Source of the DNA: Acidimicrobiia bacterium
Lineage (GTDB): Bacteria; Acidobacteriota; Vicinamibacteria; Vicinamibacterales; SCN-69-37
Assembly (NCBI GenBank): GCA_016871335.1
Contig: VFZF01000014.1
Coordinates: 1-64,000 of the forward strand
Reading direction: 5' to 3'
Length of the DNA stretch: 64,000 nucleotides
The notes below the pieces were generated by a model. The model searched no databases. It was not told the origin of the DNA and saw nothing but the letters and a program-made list of their open reading frames with translations. The position numbers were made by a program, and so were the translations under genes. Shown here in pieces: positions 1 to 9,572 of the stretch (positions are counted from its first letter, which is position 1; every line of letters starts with the position of its first letter).

Positions 1-755
1 GTCGGCACATCGTCGGCAAACGGGTCCCACGCGTCGAGGCTCAGGCCGTCCCCGCCATCCACGACACCCCGCCGGGTCAACAGCCGCCGCAGTCGCGTCG
101 CCATCGTGACGAGGAGCGGCGTCAGATCAGGCGCCGGGTGCGTCGGCGCCGCGTGAAATCGCACGGTGCCGTCAGCGCCCTGAGCGAACACGCCGTCCAG
201 GACCAGCGCATGGAGATGCACGTTGAGATTCAGCGCCGACCCGAAACGCTGCACGATCACCACGGCCCCACCGCGCCCATTCGAGACACCCCGCAGGCGA
301 GCGTGACGACGATACCAGCCCAGGACGGCCCGTACGAACACGGCGACCACCGCGCGACAGAGCGCATGGTCCCACGCGAGGGCGTATCGCACCCGAGACG
401 GCAGCGTCAGCACCCACTGCCGCACCGGCACTTCCGGGAACACGTAGTCCACCAGGTGCGCCGCTCGTTCCGTCATCCGCCGTCCGCCACAACTCGGACA
501 GAAGCCTCGCCCCTTGCATGAAAACGCCACCAGCCGCTCCTGGCGGCACCCCGCGCACCGGAACCGCGCGAACCCGGCCGCCAGGCACCCGCACGTCAGG
601 AAGTCCTGAAACGCACGCTCCACGAATTTCGGCAGGCCCTGCCCGTCGCGGTGCTCCGCGACTTGAGCGCGAAACGTCTCATAGTGTTGGCGCACAATCT
701 GATGCAGCGCGCCTTGATCGGGCTGGCGCGGGCGATAGCTGAGCGAGGACGCCAC
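1..755 (-). CDS. IS91-family (Y2-type) transposase, N-terminal part, runs off the window
   Basis: Open from a GTG at 755 down to base 1 with no stop, about 251 codons, so the C-terminus lies outside the window. The translation begins with a YRPRQPDQGALHQIVRQHYE segment typical of IS91-like transposases. A cysteine-rich zinc-binding region follows (FRCAGC, then CKGRGFCPSCGGRRM), then HLVDYVFPEVPVRQWVLTLP, and then the Y2 replicase region with the metal-binding HLHALVLDGVFA motif. IS91 elements move by rolling-circle replication using paired tyrosines; those residues would lie further left and cannot be checked. No ATG exists in frame near the N-terminus; GTG 755 is the closest start to the conserved region, and TTG 773 is the alternative. 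The element's end should fall between 756 and about 932 but I could not define it. Confidence 0.9.
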   Translation of the reverse strand, partial: MASSLSYRPRQPDQGALHQIVRQHYETFRAQVAEHRDGQGLPKFVERAFQDFLTCGCLAAGFARFRCAGCRQERLVAFSCKGRGFCPSCGGRRMTERAAHLVDYVFPEVPVRQWVLTLPSRVRYALAWDHALCRAVVAVFVRAVLGWYRRHARLRGVSNGRGGAVVIVQRFGSALNLNVHLHALVLDGVFAQGADGTVRFHAAPTHPAPDLTPLLVTMATRLRRLLTRRGVVDGGDGLSLDAWDPFADDVP

Positions 756-932
756 GCCGCAAATCGCGAGCAAGCCGGATGCCGACGTTGCATCCCACAG
801 CGACGCGGGCGGGTGGCAGTTTCTGCGTACTCACTGTGCACCGGGTGCTCGGTTCGTGCTGCACGGCCACATCCGACGGGGACTTCCTCGTCCAGCACCG
901 CCGGTCCCAGGGCAAGGGCACCCGACGTCTTT

Positions 933-1787
933 TCAGCGTGGCCTGCAGACGCCCTTCAGCGGACACTGGGTGTCACGCTGTTTTGTCTTGTAGCCGCACG
1001 CGCCCATCATACCGAGGTGACAGAGGGAGAAGTCGTAGCGGACGGGATCGGCGGGATCGAGCGTGCGCAGCGCGGCGGTGATCTCGGCCGCCATCTTCCA
1101 GCCCGGTGAGGCGCGCTTGGTGAGGCGCAGACACTTGCCGGTGCGGATCGTGTGCGTGTCGAGCGGAATCACCAGCTGTCCGGCGCGCGGCGTGGCCCAG
1201 CCACCGGGATCGACACCATCGTGACGCACCATCCAGCGCAGAAACAGATTGAGTCGCTTGCAGGCGCCGCCGCTTGATGGGCGGCTGAAGAAGAAATGGA
1301 CGCCAGGAGCTTTCGGCACTTTGCCGTAGGCCGGCTTCAGATCGATCGCTCGCGCGCGTTCGGAGAACGACTCGAGCGCGTCCGACACATCCGCCGACTC
1401 TGCATTCCACCCCCTGGCGAAGTACGCCTCCAGCGAGCCGGCCTCGTTGACCATCGTCTTCAGGATCCACAACAGGGCCACAATGTCGCGGCCACGAATC
1501 CAGCGGTGCACGATGGGCAGGAGCGCGGCCGAGTGTGTGGCGGGATCACACCGGCGAATGAAGTCTGCCGGGCGCGGACCGAGCACCACGCACACGGTTT
1601 CGATCGAGTTGACCACCGACTGCACGCGCCCGAACGCCAGACCTGCCGAGATGAATGCGATCAGTTCGCGGTCTTCGACACGGTCGTACCGCCGTACGAC
1701 CTGAATGGGATCAAAAGCGGATTCGGGGTGATTGAAGGACGCGTAAAGTTCGTCAAAGCGTGTCGCCACGCCTGGGCTGAAGACCAC
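933..1787 (-). CDS. TIGR02757/DUF2400 family protein
   Basis: 284 residues, recognised as the TIGR02757 (DUF2400) family, common in Bacteroidota and Acidobacteriota. Function is not established. The C-terminal half has the look of a helix-hairpin-helix DNA-glycosylase-like fold (IPLDTHTIRTGKCLRLT), and the end carries four cysteines (CHLGMMGACGYK then CPLKGVC) that could hold a metal or Fe-S cluster; that is inference. The GTG start at 1787 overlaps the TAG of the upstream orotate phosphoribosyltransferase gene (TAGTG), so the two are likely co-translated. The 3' end abuts the IS91-like element. The sequence looks full length, so the insertion did not truncate it. Confidence 0.8.
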   Translation of the reverse strand: MVFSPGVATRFDELYASFNHPESAFDPIQVVRRYDRVEDRELIAFISAGLAFGRVQSVVNSIETVCVVLGPRPADFIRRCDPATHSAALLPIVHRWIRGRDIVALLWILKTMVNEAGSLEAYFARGWNAESADVSDALESFSERARAIDLKPAYGKVPKAPGVHFFFSRPSSGGACKRLNLFLRWMVRHDGVDPGGWATPRAGQLVIPLDTHTIRTGKCLRLTKRASPGWKMAAEITAALRTLDPADPVRYDFSLCHLGMMGACGYKTKQRDTQCPLKGVCRPR

Positions 1788-2386
1788 TAGAAACTCGTGA
1801 CGGCCGTGCCTGCTTTACACAGCGGACATGCGTCGGCCGGGTAGTTCTCGGGCGCGGGATAGTCCACCAGCGCAATGTTCGGCACGCCGAGGTCCACCAT
1901 GGCTTCGAGACGGTCGCAGATTTCGACCGTCGCGATCACGGTGCCGCCCGCAGCTTCGATCAACGCCTTGCCGCGTTCAAACGTCTTGCCGGTGTTGCGC
2001 ATGTCATCCACAAGCAACACGCGGCGCTCCTTGACGACATCCTGATAAAACGCACGCAGGACAAGTGCGCCGTGACTGTCCATCGACAGCGGCGCGAACA
2101 TCGAAGCCGGGTGGCTGAGCGGGCGCCGGCCATCCATCAACCCCGCCATCGTGTGCGCCAGCAACGCGCCACCCATGACCGGACCGGACACGACTTCCAC
2201 CGACGCGACGAGATCGCCGGGCATGGCATCAATCAGATCCTGCGCAAACCGCCAGATGGTGGAGGGATGCTGAAACAGGCGATGGGGATTCAGATACACA
2301 CTGCCGTGATAGCCGTTGCCATAGTCGAAATGGCCGTTGACCATTAACACGCCGTGATCGGTCAAACGCTGGAGGTGGGTGCTCAT
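1787..2386 (-). CDS. pyrE: Orotate phosphoribosyltransferase
   Basis: 199 residues. Converts orotate and PRPP to OMP in pyrimidine synthesis, in the cytoplasm. The PRPP-binding loop is seen as VLLVDDMRNTGKT around residue 125, and the phosphate-binding segment VEVVSGPVMGGALLA around residue 65. The C-terminal YPADACPLCKAGTAVTSF ending is characteristic of one OPRT subgroup. Gene order downstream of pyrC/pyrB/pyrR on the same strand supports the assignment. An 82-bp repeat-containing gap separates it from pyrC, so expression from its own promoter is possible. Confidence 0.88.
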   Translation of the reverse strand: MSTHLQRLTDHGVLMVNGHFDYGNGYHGSVYLNPHRLFQHPSTIWRFAQDLIDAMPGDLVASVEVVSGPVMGGALLAHTMAGLMDGRRPLSHPASMFAPLSMDSHGALVLRAFYQDVVKERRVLLVDDMRNTGKTFERGKALIEAAGGTVIATVEICDRLEAMVDLGVPNIALVDYPAPENYPADACPLCKAGTAVTSF

Positions 2387-2394
2387 CGAGGTTC

Positions 2395-2468
2395 CTGGTT
2401 CATCGGTTCATGGTTCATGGTGCTGTTCTGGGTGCTGGGTTCGGGGTGCTGGGTTCGCCCGTCAATCC
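2395..2468 (+). repeat. GGTTCATCGGTTCATGG-type dispersed element plus GGTGCTGGGTTC short-period repeat
   Basis: The gap between pyrE and pyrC holds a 48-base stretch (2395-2442) that matches 36643-36690 at 46 of 48 positions by eye. It is followed by repeats of a GGTGCTGGGTTC(G) unit. It is non-coding in any convincing frame; translated, it gives a WFIGSWFM-like hydrophobic string. Confidence 0.8.
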
Positions 2469-3803
2469 TCAATCCGCCATCCTCAATAACTCAGTTCCAT
2501 GCACTATTGGATTGCTGTACAACACACGTCCACCGACGATAGTGGCCGCGACGGCGCCTTTGAGGGACCAGCCGTCAAAGGGCGAGTTCTTTGACTTTGA
2601 GACAAGGTCGGCCGTGTGAATGGTCACCTGGGTGTCGGGCGACAGAATCGTGATGTCGGCGGGTTCGCCTTCGCGCAGCGTGCCGCCCGGGAGCTTCAAC
2701 AGCGACGCGGGATTGCACGTGAGCAACGCCACCAGGCGCGGGAGCGACAGCACCTCGCCGTGCACGAGACGATCGAGACAGATCGGCACACACGTCTCGA
2801 GACCGACGATACCGAACGGCGCGTGATCAAATTCGAGCGCTTTTTCGTCCGCATGGTGCGGCGCGTGGTCGGTCGAAATGACATCAATCGACCCGTCGCG
2901 CAGCCCATCGATCATCGCGAGTCGGTCGGCCTCCTCGCGCAGCGGTGGATTCATCTTGTAGTTGGTGTCGTAGCCGGAGCCCTTCCGGAGCGCTTCGTCC
3001 GTCAGCGTGAAGTGGTGCGGCGCCACCTCACACGTCACCTTGATCCCGCGGGATTTGCCTTCGCGCACGGCCCTCAGCGTCTGCCGGGCGCTCATGTGCG
3101 CGATGTGCACGCGGCCGCCGGTCATCTCCGAGAGGCTGATGTCACGCTCGGCCATGATCGACTCCGCCACGCTGGGAATGCCACGCAGGCCGAGCATCGC
3201 CGCCACCGCCCCCTCATGCGCGACGCCATCCCCCTTGAGTGACGGATCCTCGCAGTGTTCGATGATCGGCACGTCAAACATCGACGAATACTCCAGCGCG
3301 CGGCGCATCAACATCGCCGTCCTCACCGGATGCCCATCGTCTGTAAAGGCCACACACCCGGCGGCACTGAGGTCGCCCATCTCGGTCATCTGGTCGCCCT
3401 TCTGCCCCACCGAGACCGCGCCAATCGGGTACACGCGCGCGAAGTTCGCCTCCGCTGCGCGTTTGAGAATGAACTGCGTCACCGAACTGGAGTCGTTGAC
3501 CGGATCGGTGTTCGGCATACACGCCACAGCCGTGAAACCACCGACGACGGCTGACCAGGTGCCGGTCGCGATCGTCTCCTTGTGCTCCTGGCCGGGTTCA
3601 CGCAGGTGGACGTGAATGTCGATGAGGCCCGGGGTCACCACCCATTCCTTCGGCACCTCCACCACGCGTGCGTCGCCTGCGGGGATGTTCTTGCCAATCC
3701 TGGCGATCTTCCCATCGGCGATGAGCACGTCGAAGTGCCCGTCACGCCCGGCGCCGGGATCCACCACGCGCGCGTTCTTCAACAACAAGCTCTGAGTCGT
3801 CAT
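2469..3803 (-). CDS. pyrC: Dihydroorotase
   Basis: 444 residues, the usual size for type I dihydroorotases of the pyrC/allantoinase amidohydrolase group. Cyclises carbamoyl-aspartate to dihydroorotate. Metal ligands are visible: [10 protein letters not shown] near residue 62, the EHCEDPSL histidine near 180, the IAHMS histidine near 235, and the STDHAPHH aspartate near 310. It overlaps pyrB by four bases (ATG 3803 inside the pyrB stop region). In many bacteria PyrC and PyrB of this arrangement form a complex; that is known for the family and not shown here. Confidence 0.95.
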   Translation of the reverse strand: MTTQSLLLKNARVVDPGAGRDGHFDVLIADGKIARIGKNIPAGDARVVEVPKEWVVTPGLIDIHVHLREPGQEHKETIATGTWSAVVGGFTAVACMPNTDPVNDSSSVTQFILKRAAEANFARVYPIGAVSVGQKGDQMTEMGDLSAAGCVAFTDDGHPVRTAMLMRRALEYSSMFDVPIIEHCEDPSLKGDGVAHEGAVAAMLGLRGIPSVAESIMAERDISLSEMTGGRVHIAHMSARQTLRAVREGKSRGIKVTCEVAPHHFTLTDEALRKGSGYDTNYKMNPPLREEADRLAMIDGLRDGSIDVISTDHAPHHADEKALEFDHAPFGIVGLETCVPICLDRLVHGEVLSLPRLVALLTCNPASLLKLPGGTLREGEPADITILSPDTQVTIHTADLVSKSKNSPFDGWSLKGAVAATIVGGRVLYSNPIVHGTELLRMAD

Positions 3804-4741
3804 GACTGAAGGTCCTCACCGGCCAGCAGGTACAACACCGCCATCCGTACGGCCACGCCGTTGGCGACCTGATCCAGAATCACCGACCAGGGACCGTCGG
3901 CCACGGCGGAATCAATTTCGACGCCGCGGTTCATCGGCCCCGGGTGCATCACGATGACGTCGGACGCGGCCCGTTCCAGGCGCGCCGGCGTCAATCCGAA
4001 CAGCGAAAAGTACTCACGCACCGACGGCAGGAACAGGCCGTGCATCCGTTCGTGCTGCACACGCAGCATCATCACGACATCGGCTCCCGCCACCGCCTCA
4101 TCAATCGAGGTCGTCACGTGGACGCCCAACTGCGTGAGCCCGAGTGGCATCAGTGTCGCCGGGCCGCAGGCCCGCACTTCGGCGCCCATCCGCGTCAGCA
4201 GGAGCACGTTCGACCGCAACACGCGGCTGTGCATGAGGTCGCCAATGATGGCGACCTTCAATCCGGCCAACCGGCCCTTCCGCTCGCGGATGGTCAGCGC
4301 ATCAAGCAGCGCCTGCGTCGGATGCTCATGTGTGCCGTCACCCGCGTTCACGATGCCGGCTTTGCAGATCCGCGACAGCAGATGCGGCGCGCCCGACGAG
4401 GCGTGACGGATGACGATGATGTCGGGGGACATGGCTTCGAGCGTGCGCGCGGTGTCGGCCAGCGTCTCCCCCTTCGAGACACTGGAACCCGCAGCGGTGA
4501 TGCCCATCGTGTCCGCGCTGAGCCGTTTCTCCGCGAGCTCAAAGGAGAGACGCGTGCGCGTGCTCGCCTCGAAGAACAGGTTCACGACCGTGCGACCGCG
4601 GAGGGCCGGCACCTTCTTGATCGTGCGGGTGCCGATTTCCTTCATCGCCTCGGCCGTGGAGAGGATGAGTTCGATCTCCGACGGATCCAGGTCGGCAATC
4701 CCGAGCAGGTGCCGGCTGCGAAGTCTGGTGGCGGCCGTCAT
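3800..4741 (-). CDS. pyrB: Aspartate carbamoyltransferase catalytic subunit
   Basis: 313 residues, normal for ATCase catalytic chains. Condenses carbamoyl phosphate and aspartate. Motifs seen: [12 protein letters not shown] (carbamoyl-phosphate loop) near residue 58, [14 protein letters not shown]-like [16 protein letters not shown] near 140, and [12 protein letters not shown] near 265. No regulatory pyrI is present. It overlaps pyrR by four bases (4738-4741) and pyrC by four bases, giving a tight pyrR-pyrB-pyrC unit as in many Gram-positive and acidobacterial operons. Confidence 0.96.
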   Translation of the reverse strand: MTAATRLRSRHLLGIADLDPSEIELILSTAEAMKEIGTRTIKKVPALRGRTVVNLFFEASTRTRLSFELAEKRLSADTMGITAAGSSVSKGETLADTARTLEAMSPDIIVIRHASSGAPHLLSRICKAGIVNAGDGTHEHPTQALLDALTIRERKGRLAGLKVAIIGDLMHSRVLRSNVLLLTRMGAEVRACGPATLMPLGLTQLGVHVTTSIDEAVAGADVVMMLRVQHERMHGLFLPSVREYFSLFGLTPARLERAASDVIVMHPGPMNRGVEIDSAVADGPWSVILDQVANGVAVRMAVLYLLAGEDLQS

Positions 4742-5283
4742 GATGCCCCCTCCACGTCATGGACTTCGACTTCGTCGTGACCATCAATTTCGGCGAGGCG
4801 GACCTGCACGGTCTGCTGCCTCGAGGTCGGCACGTTGCGGCCCACGTAGTCGGCACGAATCGGCAGTTCCCGATGGCCGCGGTCCACCAGCGCGACCAGT
4901 TGGATCGCGCTCGGCCGTCCGAAGTCGATGAGCGCATCGAGGGCGGCGCGAATGGTCCGTCCCGTGTACAACACATCGTCGACCAGGATGATGGTCTTGC
5001 CGTCGAGTGAGAACGGAATGTCGGTGCGTCGGAGGATGGGTTGGGGCCCGACCTGATGTTTCATGAGGTCGTCCCGGTACAGCGTGATGTCGAGTGACCC
5101 GAGCGGAACGGCGGCCCCGCCGGCCGCTTCAAGGTTGGCCGCGAGGCGCGCGGCCAGCGGCACACCACGGGCCCGGATCCCGACAAGGGCCAGATGGTCG
5201 ATTCCGCGATTCCGTTCAAGAATTTCGTGCGCGATGCGCATCAGGCTTCGCCCGATGCGATCGGCGTCCATGACGACAGGCAT
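4738..5283 (-). CDS. pyrR: Bifunctional PyrR: pyr regulator / uracil phosphoribosyltransferase
   Basis: 181 residues, the standard PyrR length. The PRPP motif [19 protein letters not shown] is near residue 92, with [11 protein letters not shown] upstream as in other PyrR proteins. In Bacillus PyrR binds pyr mRNA to attenuate transcription and also makes UMP from uracil. I see no convincing PyrR-binding anti-antiterminator or terminator hairpin in the 58 bases upstream (5284-5341), and the gene follows another minus-strand gene closely. A role limited to uracil salvage is therefore possible. Confidence 0.93.
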   Translation of the reverse strand: MPVVMDADRIGRSLMRIAHEILERNRGIDHLALVGIRARGVPLAARLAANLEAAGGAAVPLGSLDITLYRDDLMKHQVGPQPILRRTDIPFSLDGKTIILVDDVLYTGRTIRAALDALIDFGRPSAIQLVALVDRGHRELPIRADYVGRNVPTSRQQTVQVRLAEIDGHDEVEVHDVEGAS

Positions 5284-5341
5284 GTCTCCCCTCTTTGCGG
5301 CCTCTCAGGACCGCGTTAAAGAAGCGAGCACAAGTCTAGCA

Positions 5342-7096
5342 CTACTTCTCGTGGGTCGAAATGAACGTCACCGGATGCTCGCGTTGATACGCGCGGACGA
5401 AGATACCGGTGCGCGCGAAGCCGTCCATGTCACGGCCGACGGGCAGCCCGAGGTAGTACAGGACGGTCGGCGCGAGATCGACGATCGAGCCGCGTGACAG
5501 CTCGGCGCGAGCGACATCGCGGCCGTAGGCGAGCAGGAATCCATCAGGGGCGGCTTCGTGACTTCCGGTCAGTGCGGGTGCGCCGAGGAGCTGGGCGAGC
5601 GCGCGTTTGGGCCAGGTCACGGGTTCCATGCCGAATCCCGAGACGACCAGCAGCAGATCGCCAGGGCGGAGCCGCGCGAGTTCGAATCCGACATAACGAT
5701 CGAGGTCCCGATACGCCGCTTCAAAGAGGGCGGCATCACCGGATCGACGGTCGGCGGGCCTGGCGGGATCCCCCGCACTCCAGTCGGCGTGCGACACCGC
5801 ATCGACGCCGGTCAACCGCAGCGCCGTCACATGGGGCGCAAACAGGGGTTCAAGCGCCATCGCCACGTCCCGGTACACGCGATCCCACTGGGCCCGCGGG
5901 TCGCCAACGACCGCTTCAGAGGCCGCCACCACTTCACGCGTGGCCTCGGGCAGGGAGCTGGCGTCAAACACTTCGCGCGCGATGTCGACGGCGCTGGTCG
6001 GCGCGCCGGCCCGCGCGTCCGAGAGGCGGAGCGGCGAACTGGTGCCCAGGTGGAACTGATCGCTGATCAAGTAGCCGCGCGCGGACGTGACAGGAAACGT
6101 CAGGGGCCACCGCACAATGCCCGAGGCGAGCCCGTAGTCGGCCAGGATGTCCCAGAGCATGCGGGCGCGAATGTCATCCGGTGTGCGGCGTTCCGCCGTG
6201 ATGTGCTGCTGGTAGACGAGGCCGTACGCGAAGCAGTAGTCCGGCAGCAGGTCCACCACTTCAGTGTCGGATGGAGAGACGCGAAAGACCGCATTGGTCC
6301 GCACGCCATTTTTCACCGGGTATTTGCCGGTGGCGGCGGCCGTCCATACCGGCTCGGCCTGGGTCGGCTTGAGTGTCGCGAGATCCATGACCGCGCCGCG
6401 ATCCAGAATGCGGCCGAGGTTTGGCAGACGACCGGCGCCGGCCCCGTCGCGGATCGCGCCGAGGCTCGCGCCATCAATCAGCAGGAGCCGGACGCGGGGC
6501 GCCACGGAGGCCAGCACGGATCCCTGCCCCGCCTCCACCAACGCGGGGGTCACGGCGCGGCGCACCACGGGGACCGGAACCTGCCCCGGTCCCCGCACCC
6601 ACACCGGCACCGCGATTGAGGCGAGCAACGCGACCGTCAACAACACGCCGGTGGCGCGGCTCCCCATCTTGCCAAACGAGTACCGCAGGACGGCAATCCC
6701 GACGAGCACAACAGCGGCCACCGTGCCGGCCACCGCCGCCGTCTGCATGTGCCCCGAGGCCGATTCTCCGAGCACCGCGCGAAACCCCTGGAGATTCGCC
6801 CACGTGATGGCTGCAGACACGGCCGCGAACATCGCTCCCAGCCATGCGAGCAACCGCACGCTGAGCCAGCCTGGATGGAGCGGCCGCGAGGCCAGCACCT
6901 CGCGCACCAGAATCACAATGTAGACCGCGACCGTCAGGTGGAGGCCGTAAAACGACACGATCGCGCCGAACCACCGCGCGGTCGTCGGCGAGACCAGCGG
7001 CACCTGGGGATTAAGAATGAGCACGAGCACCGCGACGTAGATGGCCCCGAGCACGCCGGCTGCAACGGCGTTGGTGAACATGCGCAGGTACCGCAT
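5342..7096 (-). CDS. Membrane-anchored alkaline phosphatase/phosphodiesterase superfamily protein
   Basis: 584 residues from ATG 7096. The open frame extends further upstream to 7777, but that part overlaps pyrK in antisense and is not credible. The N-terminal ~170 residues form about four to five membrane segments. The remainder has type I phosphodiesterase/nucleotide pyrophosphatase features: LLIDGASLGAIRDG (metal aspartate), LPNLGRILDRGAV, and PVWTAAATGKYPVKNGV with the likely catalytic Thr. LRPGDLLLVVSGFGMEP near the C-terminus matches the second metal region. Substrate unknown; the catalytic domain is predicted to be periplasmic. It sits between the two pyr arms, on the same strand as pyrR and only 58 bases upstream, so it may be the first gene of that operon. 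It starts 25 bases from the divergent pyrK. Confidence 0.82.
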   Translation of the reverse strand: MRYLRMFTNAVAAGVLGAIYVAVLVLILNPQVPLVSPTTARWFGAIVSFYGLHLTVAVYIVILVREVLASRPLHPGWLSVRLLAWLGAMFAAVSAAITWANLQGFRAVLGESASGHMQTAAVAGTVAAVVLVGIAVLRYSFGKMGSRATGVLLTVALLASIAVPVWVRGPGQVPVPVVRRAVTPALVEAGQGSVLASVAPRVRLLLIDGASLGAIRDGAGAGRLPNLGRILDRGAVMDLATLKPTQAEPVWTAAATGKYPVKNGVRTNAVFRVSPSDTEVVDLLPDYCFAYGLVYQQHITAERRTPDDIRARMLWDILADYGLASGIVRWPLTFPVTSARGYLISDQFHLGTSSPLRLSDARAGAPTSAVDIAREVFDASSLPEATREVVAASEAVVGDPRAQWDRVYRDVAMALEPLFAPHVTALRLTGVDAVSHADWSAGDPARPADRRSGDAALFEAAYRDLDRYVGFELARLRPGDLLLVVSGFGMEPVTWPKRALAQLLGAPALTGSHEAAPDGFLLAYGRDVARAELSRGSIVDLAPTVLYYLGLPVGRDMDGFARTGIFVRAYQREHPVTFISTHEK

Positions 7097-7120
7097 GGGG
7101 GCTAATGTACACTTTGGGTG

Positions 7121-7948
7121 ATGCCCGTCGATATCCCGGCCGAGGTGTTGTCGAACACCCGGCTGTCTCCCGATTACAACGTGGTCGCACTGGACGCGCC
7201 TGATGTGGCGCGTGCGGCGGCCCCCGGTCAGTTCGTCATGATCAAGACGGCCCCCGGGCTTGATCCGCTGCTCCGCCGGCCGTTTTCCATCTTCGAAATC
7301 CTGCGCGACGCCAGCGGCGAGGCGCGCGGACTGAGCCTGCTCAATAAACGTGTGGGCGTCGGCACGTCCCTGCTGTACGACGCGCGCCCGGGCGATCGCC
7401 TCGACTGCCTCGGTCCACTCGGGCGTCCCTTCGTCCCGGTTGATCCGCCGGCACAGGCCTGGATGGTGGCCGGTGGCGTCGGCCTCGCACCGTTTGTGAC
7501 ACTCGCCGAGGCACTCGCCGCGCGCGGCACGGAGATGACGCTGTTTTACGGGGGCCGCAGCGCACACGACCTCTATCACGCGGAGTTCTTCGAGGCCCTC
7601 GGTGCGCGACTTGTGCTGACGACCGAAGACGGGAGCCGCGGCGAACGCGGACGCGTCACCGGGCCGCTGGCACGGGAACTCGCCGCACTCCCCGCAGACA
7701 CGGCCGCCACGCTCTACGCCTGCGGGCCGACACCCATGATGCGCGCCGTCGCCGACCTGGGCACTGCGCACGGGCATCCCTCGTTTGTCTCACTCGAGCC
7801 TGTCATGGGCTGCGGCATGGGCGGCTGTTACAGCTGCGTCGTGCGCGTCACGCGCCCGGGAGGCACACATCTCGTGCGGTCCTGCATCGAAGGCCCGGTG
7901 TTTGACTCGTCCACGCTGATCTGGGACGCGCTGCAGGGAGGCCACTGA
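7121..7948 (+). CDS. pyrK: Dihydroorotate dehydrogenase electron-transfer subunit
   Basis: 275 residues from ATG 7121 (a GTG at 7118 is directly in front). The FAD/NAD-binding ferredoxin-reductase-like body includes PLLRRPFSIFE (FAD), VAGGVGLAPFVTLAEAL (NAD) and YACGPTPMM. The C-terminal [2Fe-2S] ligands are seen as MGCGMGGCYSCVV followed by a further Cys in RSCIEG. It transfers electrons from NADH to or from PyrD type 1B. The stop overlaps the pyrD start (ATG 7948). Confidence 0.94.
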   Translation: MPVDIPAEVLSNTRLSPDYNVVALDAPDVARAAAPGQFVMIKTAPGLDPLLRRPFSIFEILRDASGEARGLSLLNKRVGVGTSLLYDARPGDRLDCLGPLGRPFVPVDPPAQAWMVAGGVGLAPFVTLAEALAARGTEMTLFYGGRSAHDLYHAEFFEALGARLVLTTEDGSRGERGRVTGPLARELAALPADTAATLYACGPTPMMRAVADLGTAHGHPSFVSLEPVMGCGMGGCYSCVVRVTRPGGTHLVRSCIEGPVFDSSTLIWDALQGGH

Positions 7949-8865
7949 TGGCAGACCTCTCCGTCCCCATCGGCTCCCTCACGCTGAAGAACCCGGTGAT
8001 CGCCGCGTCGGGCTGTTTCGGCTACGGCGTCGAGTACTCGAAGGCCTTTGACATCTCCACCCTGGGCGGCGTGGCGGTCAAAGGGCTCTTTCTGAATGAA
8101 CGCGAGGGCCACGCGCCGCCGCGCATTGTCGAGACGCCGGCCGGCATGCTCAACGCGATTGGGTTGCAGGGCATCGGCGTGCATCGGTTTGTCGCGGAGA
8201 AATTGCCCGAACTCCGGGCGCTGGGCGCGACCACGATCGTCAACGTCTGCGGCACCACGATCGACGAGTACTGCGAAGTCTCGCGCATTCTGTCAGACCA
8301 CGACGGCGTGCACGCCCTCGAACTCAACATCTCGTGTCCGAACATCAAGGAAGGCGGCATTCAGTTCGGCTGCAGCCTGATCGGCACTCACGACGTGGTC
8401 TCGGCCGTCCGCAAGGTCACGTCCCTGCCCCTGATTCCAAAGCTCACGCCCAACGTCACCGACCCCGCCTCGTTTGCGCGCGCGTCGGAAGAGGCCGGCG
8501 CCGATGCGATCTCGCTGGTCAACACCTTCCTGGCGATGGCGATCGATGTCGAAACACGCCAACCGAAGCTGACCACCGGCATGGGCGGCCTCAGCGGCCC
8601 GGCGATTCGACCAATCGCGGTACGGATGGTCTACGAGTGCCGGCAGGCTGTAAAGATTCCCATCATCGGCATGGGCGGCATTGCGACGGTCACCGACGCG
8701 CTGGAGTTCATCATCGCCGGCGCCAACGCGCTGCAGGTGGGCACCGCCAACTTCGTGGAGCCGCTGCTCTGGCAGGGGCTCATTGACGGCATCAACGCCT
8801 ATCTCGACCGCCACCAGTTGGCAGGGGTCGGCGACCTTGTTGGTCAGGTCAGGTCCAGAAAATGA
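7948..8865 (+). CDS. pyrD: Dihydroorotate dehydrogenase, catalytic subunit (class 1B)
   Basis: 305 residues. FMN barrel with [13 protein letters not shown] at the N-terminus, LNISCPN carrying the class 1 catalytic Cys near residue 132, [13 protein letters not shown], and [17 protein letters not shown] followed by IGMGGI. Partnered with PyrK (adjacent and overlapping), which marks it as the NAD-linked 1B type and not the membrane quinone type. Overlaps pyrF by four bases. Confidence 0.96.
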   Translation: MADLSVPIGSLTLKNPVIAASGCFGYGVEYSKAFDISTLGGVAVKGLFLNEREGHAPPRIVETPAGMLNAIGLQGIGVHRFVAEKLPELRALGATTIVNVCGTTIDEYCEVSRILSDHDGVHALELNISCPNIKEGGIQFGCSLIGTHDVVSAVRKVTSLPLIPKLTPNVTDPASFARASEEAGADAISLVNTFLAMAIDVETRQPKLTTGMGGLSGPAIRPIAVRMVYECRQAVKIPIIGMGGIATVTDALEFIIAGANALQVGTANFVEPLLWQGLIDGINAYLDRHQLAGVGDLVGQVRSRK

Positions 8866-9572
8866 ATCCCATACTCGTCGCACTCGACGTGCCGTCGGCC
8901 CGTGAAGCCCTGGCCCTGGCCGATGTCCTGCGGGGCACGGTCGGCGGCTACAAAGTCGGCAGCCAGCTCTTCACCGCCGAAGGCCCCGACATCGTGCGGG
9001 CGCTGACGATGCGCGGGGATCGGGTGTTTCTTGATTTGAAATTCCACGACATCCCGAACACGGTGGCCGGCGCGATCACGTCGGCGAGCACGCTCGGGGC
9101 GTGGATGATGAATGTGCATGCCGCCGGGGGGCCTGCCATGATGGCCGCCGCAAAAACAGCTGCGGACACGGCCGCGGCCGGCGGATACACACGCCCGATC
9201 GTCATCGGCGTCACCGTCCTGACCAGCATGGACGCCGCCACGCTGCGGGCGATCGGCGTCGACAAGTCGCCGCTGGAACAGGTCGTGTCTCTCGCGCGAA
9301 TGGCGCAGGATGCGGGCCTCGACGGCGTCGTGGCCTCCCCGCTGGAGACCGCCGCGATTCGTGCGGCGTGTGGTCCGGATTTTCTGATTGTGACGCCGGG
9401 CATTCGCGGCGGAGCCGCCGGTGACGCCAAGAACGACCAGTCGCGCACCATGACCCCGGACGAGGCCATGCGCGCGGGCGCGAGTTATCTGGTGGTGGGA
9501 AGGCCAATTACGGGAGCTGCTGCGCCGCGCGAGGCGGCGCAGCAGATCACCACGGCCGCTACTTCGCGGTAA
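8862..9572 (+). CDS. pyrF: Orotidine 5'-phosphate decarboxylase
   Basis: 236 residues, normal for the short bacterial type. The catalytic DxKxxD set is seen as [12 protein letters not shown] near residue 60, with [15 protein letters not shown] at the start and VTPGIRGG near 187. Converts OMP to UMP, completing the pathway. ATG 8862 overlaps the pyrD stop. Its 3' end overlaps the convergent pal gene by 14 bases, leaving no room for a conventional intergenic terminator. Confidence 0.96.
   Translation: MNPILVALDVPSAREALALADVLRGTVGGYKVGSQLFTAEGPDIVRALTMRGDRVFLDLKFHDIPNTVAGAITSASTLGAWMMNVHAAGGPAMMAAAKTAADTAAAGGYTRPIVIGVTVLTSMDAATLRAIGVDKSPLEQVVSLARMAQDAGLDGVVASPLETAAIRAACGPDFLIVTPGIRGGAAGDAKNDQSRTMTPDEAMRAGASYLVVGRPITGAAAPREAAQQITTAATSR

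Noticed and set aside
5284-5341. PyrR-dependent attenuator upstream of pyrR
   Set aside because: Only 58 bases are available, with no stable hairpin plus T-run that I can see and no conserved PyrR-binding loop.
7097-7777. N-terminal extension of the membrane phosphodiesterase frame
   Set aside because: It runs antisense through pyrK, whose motifs are unmistakable. The membrane segments expected at the N-terminus start at ATG 7096.
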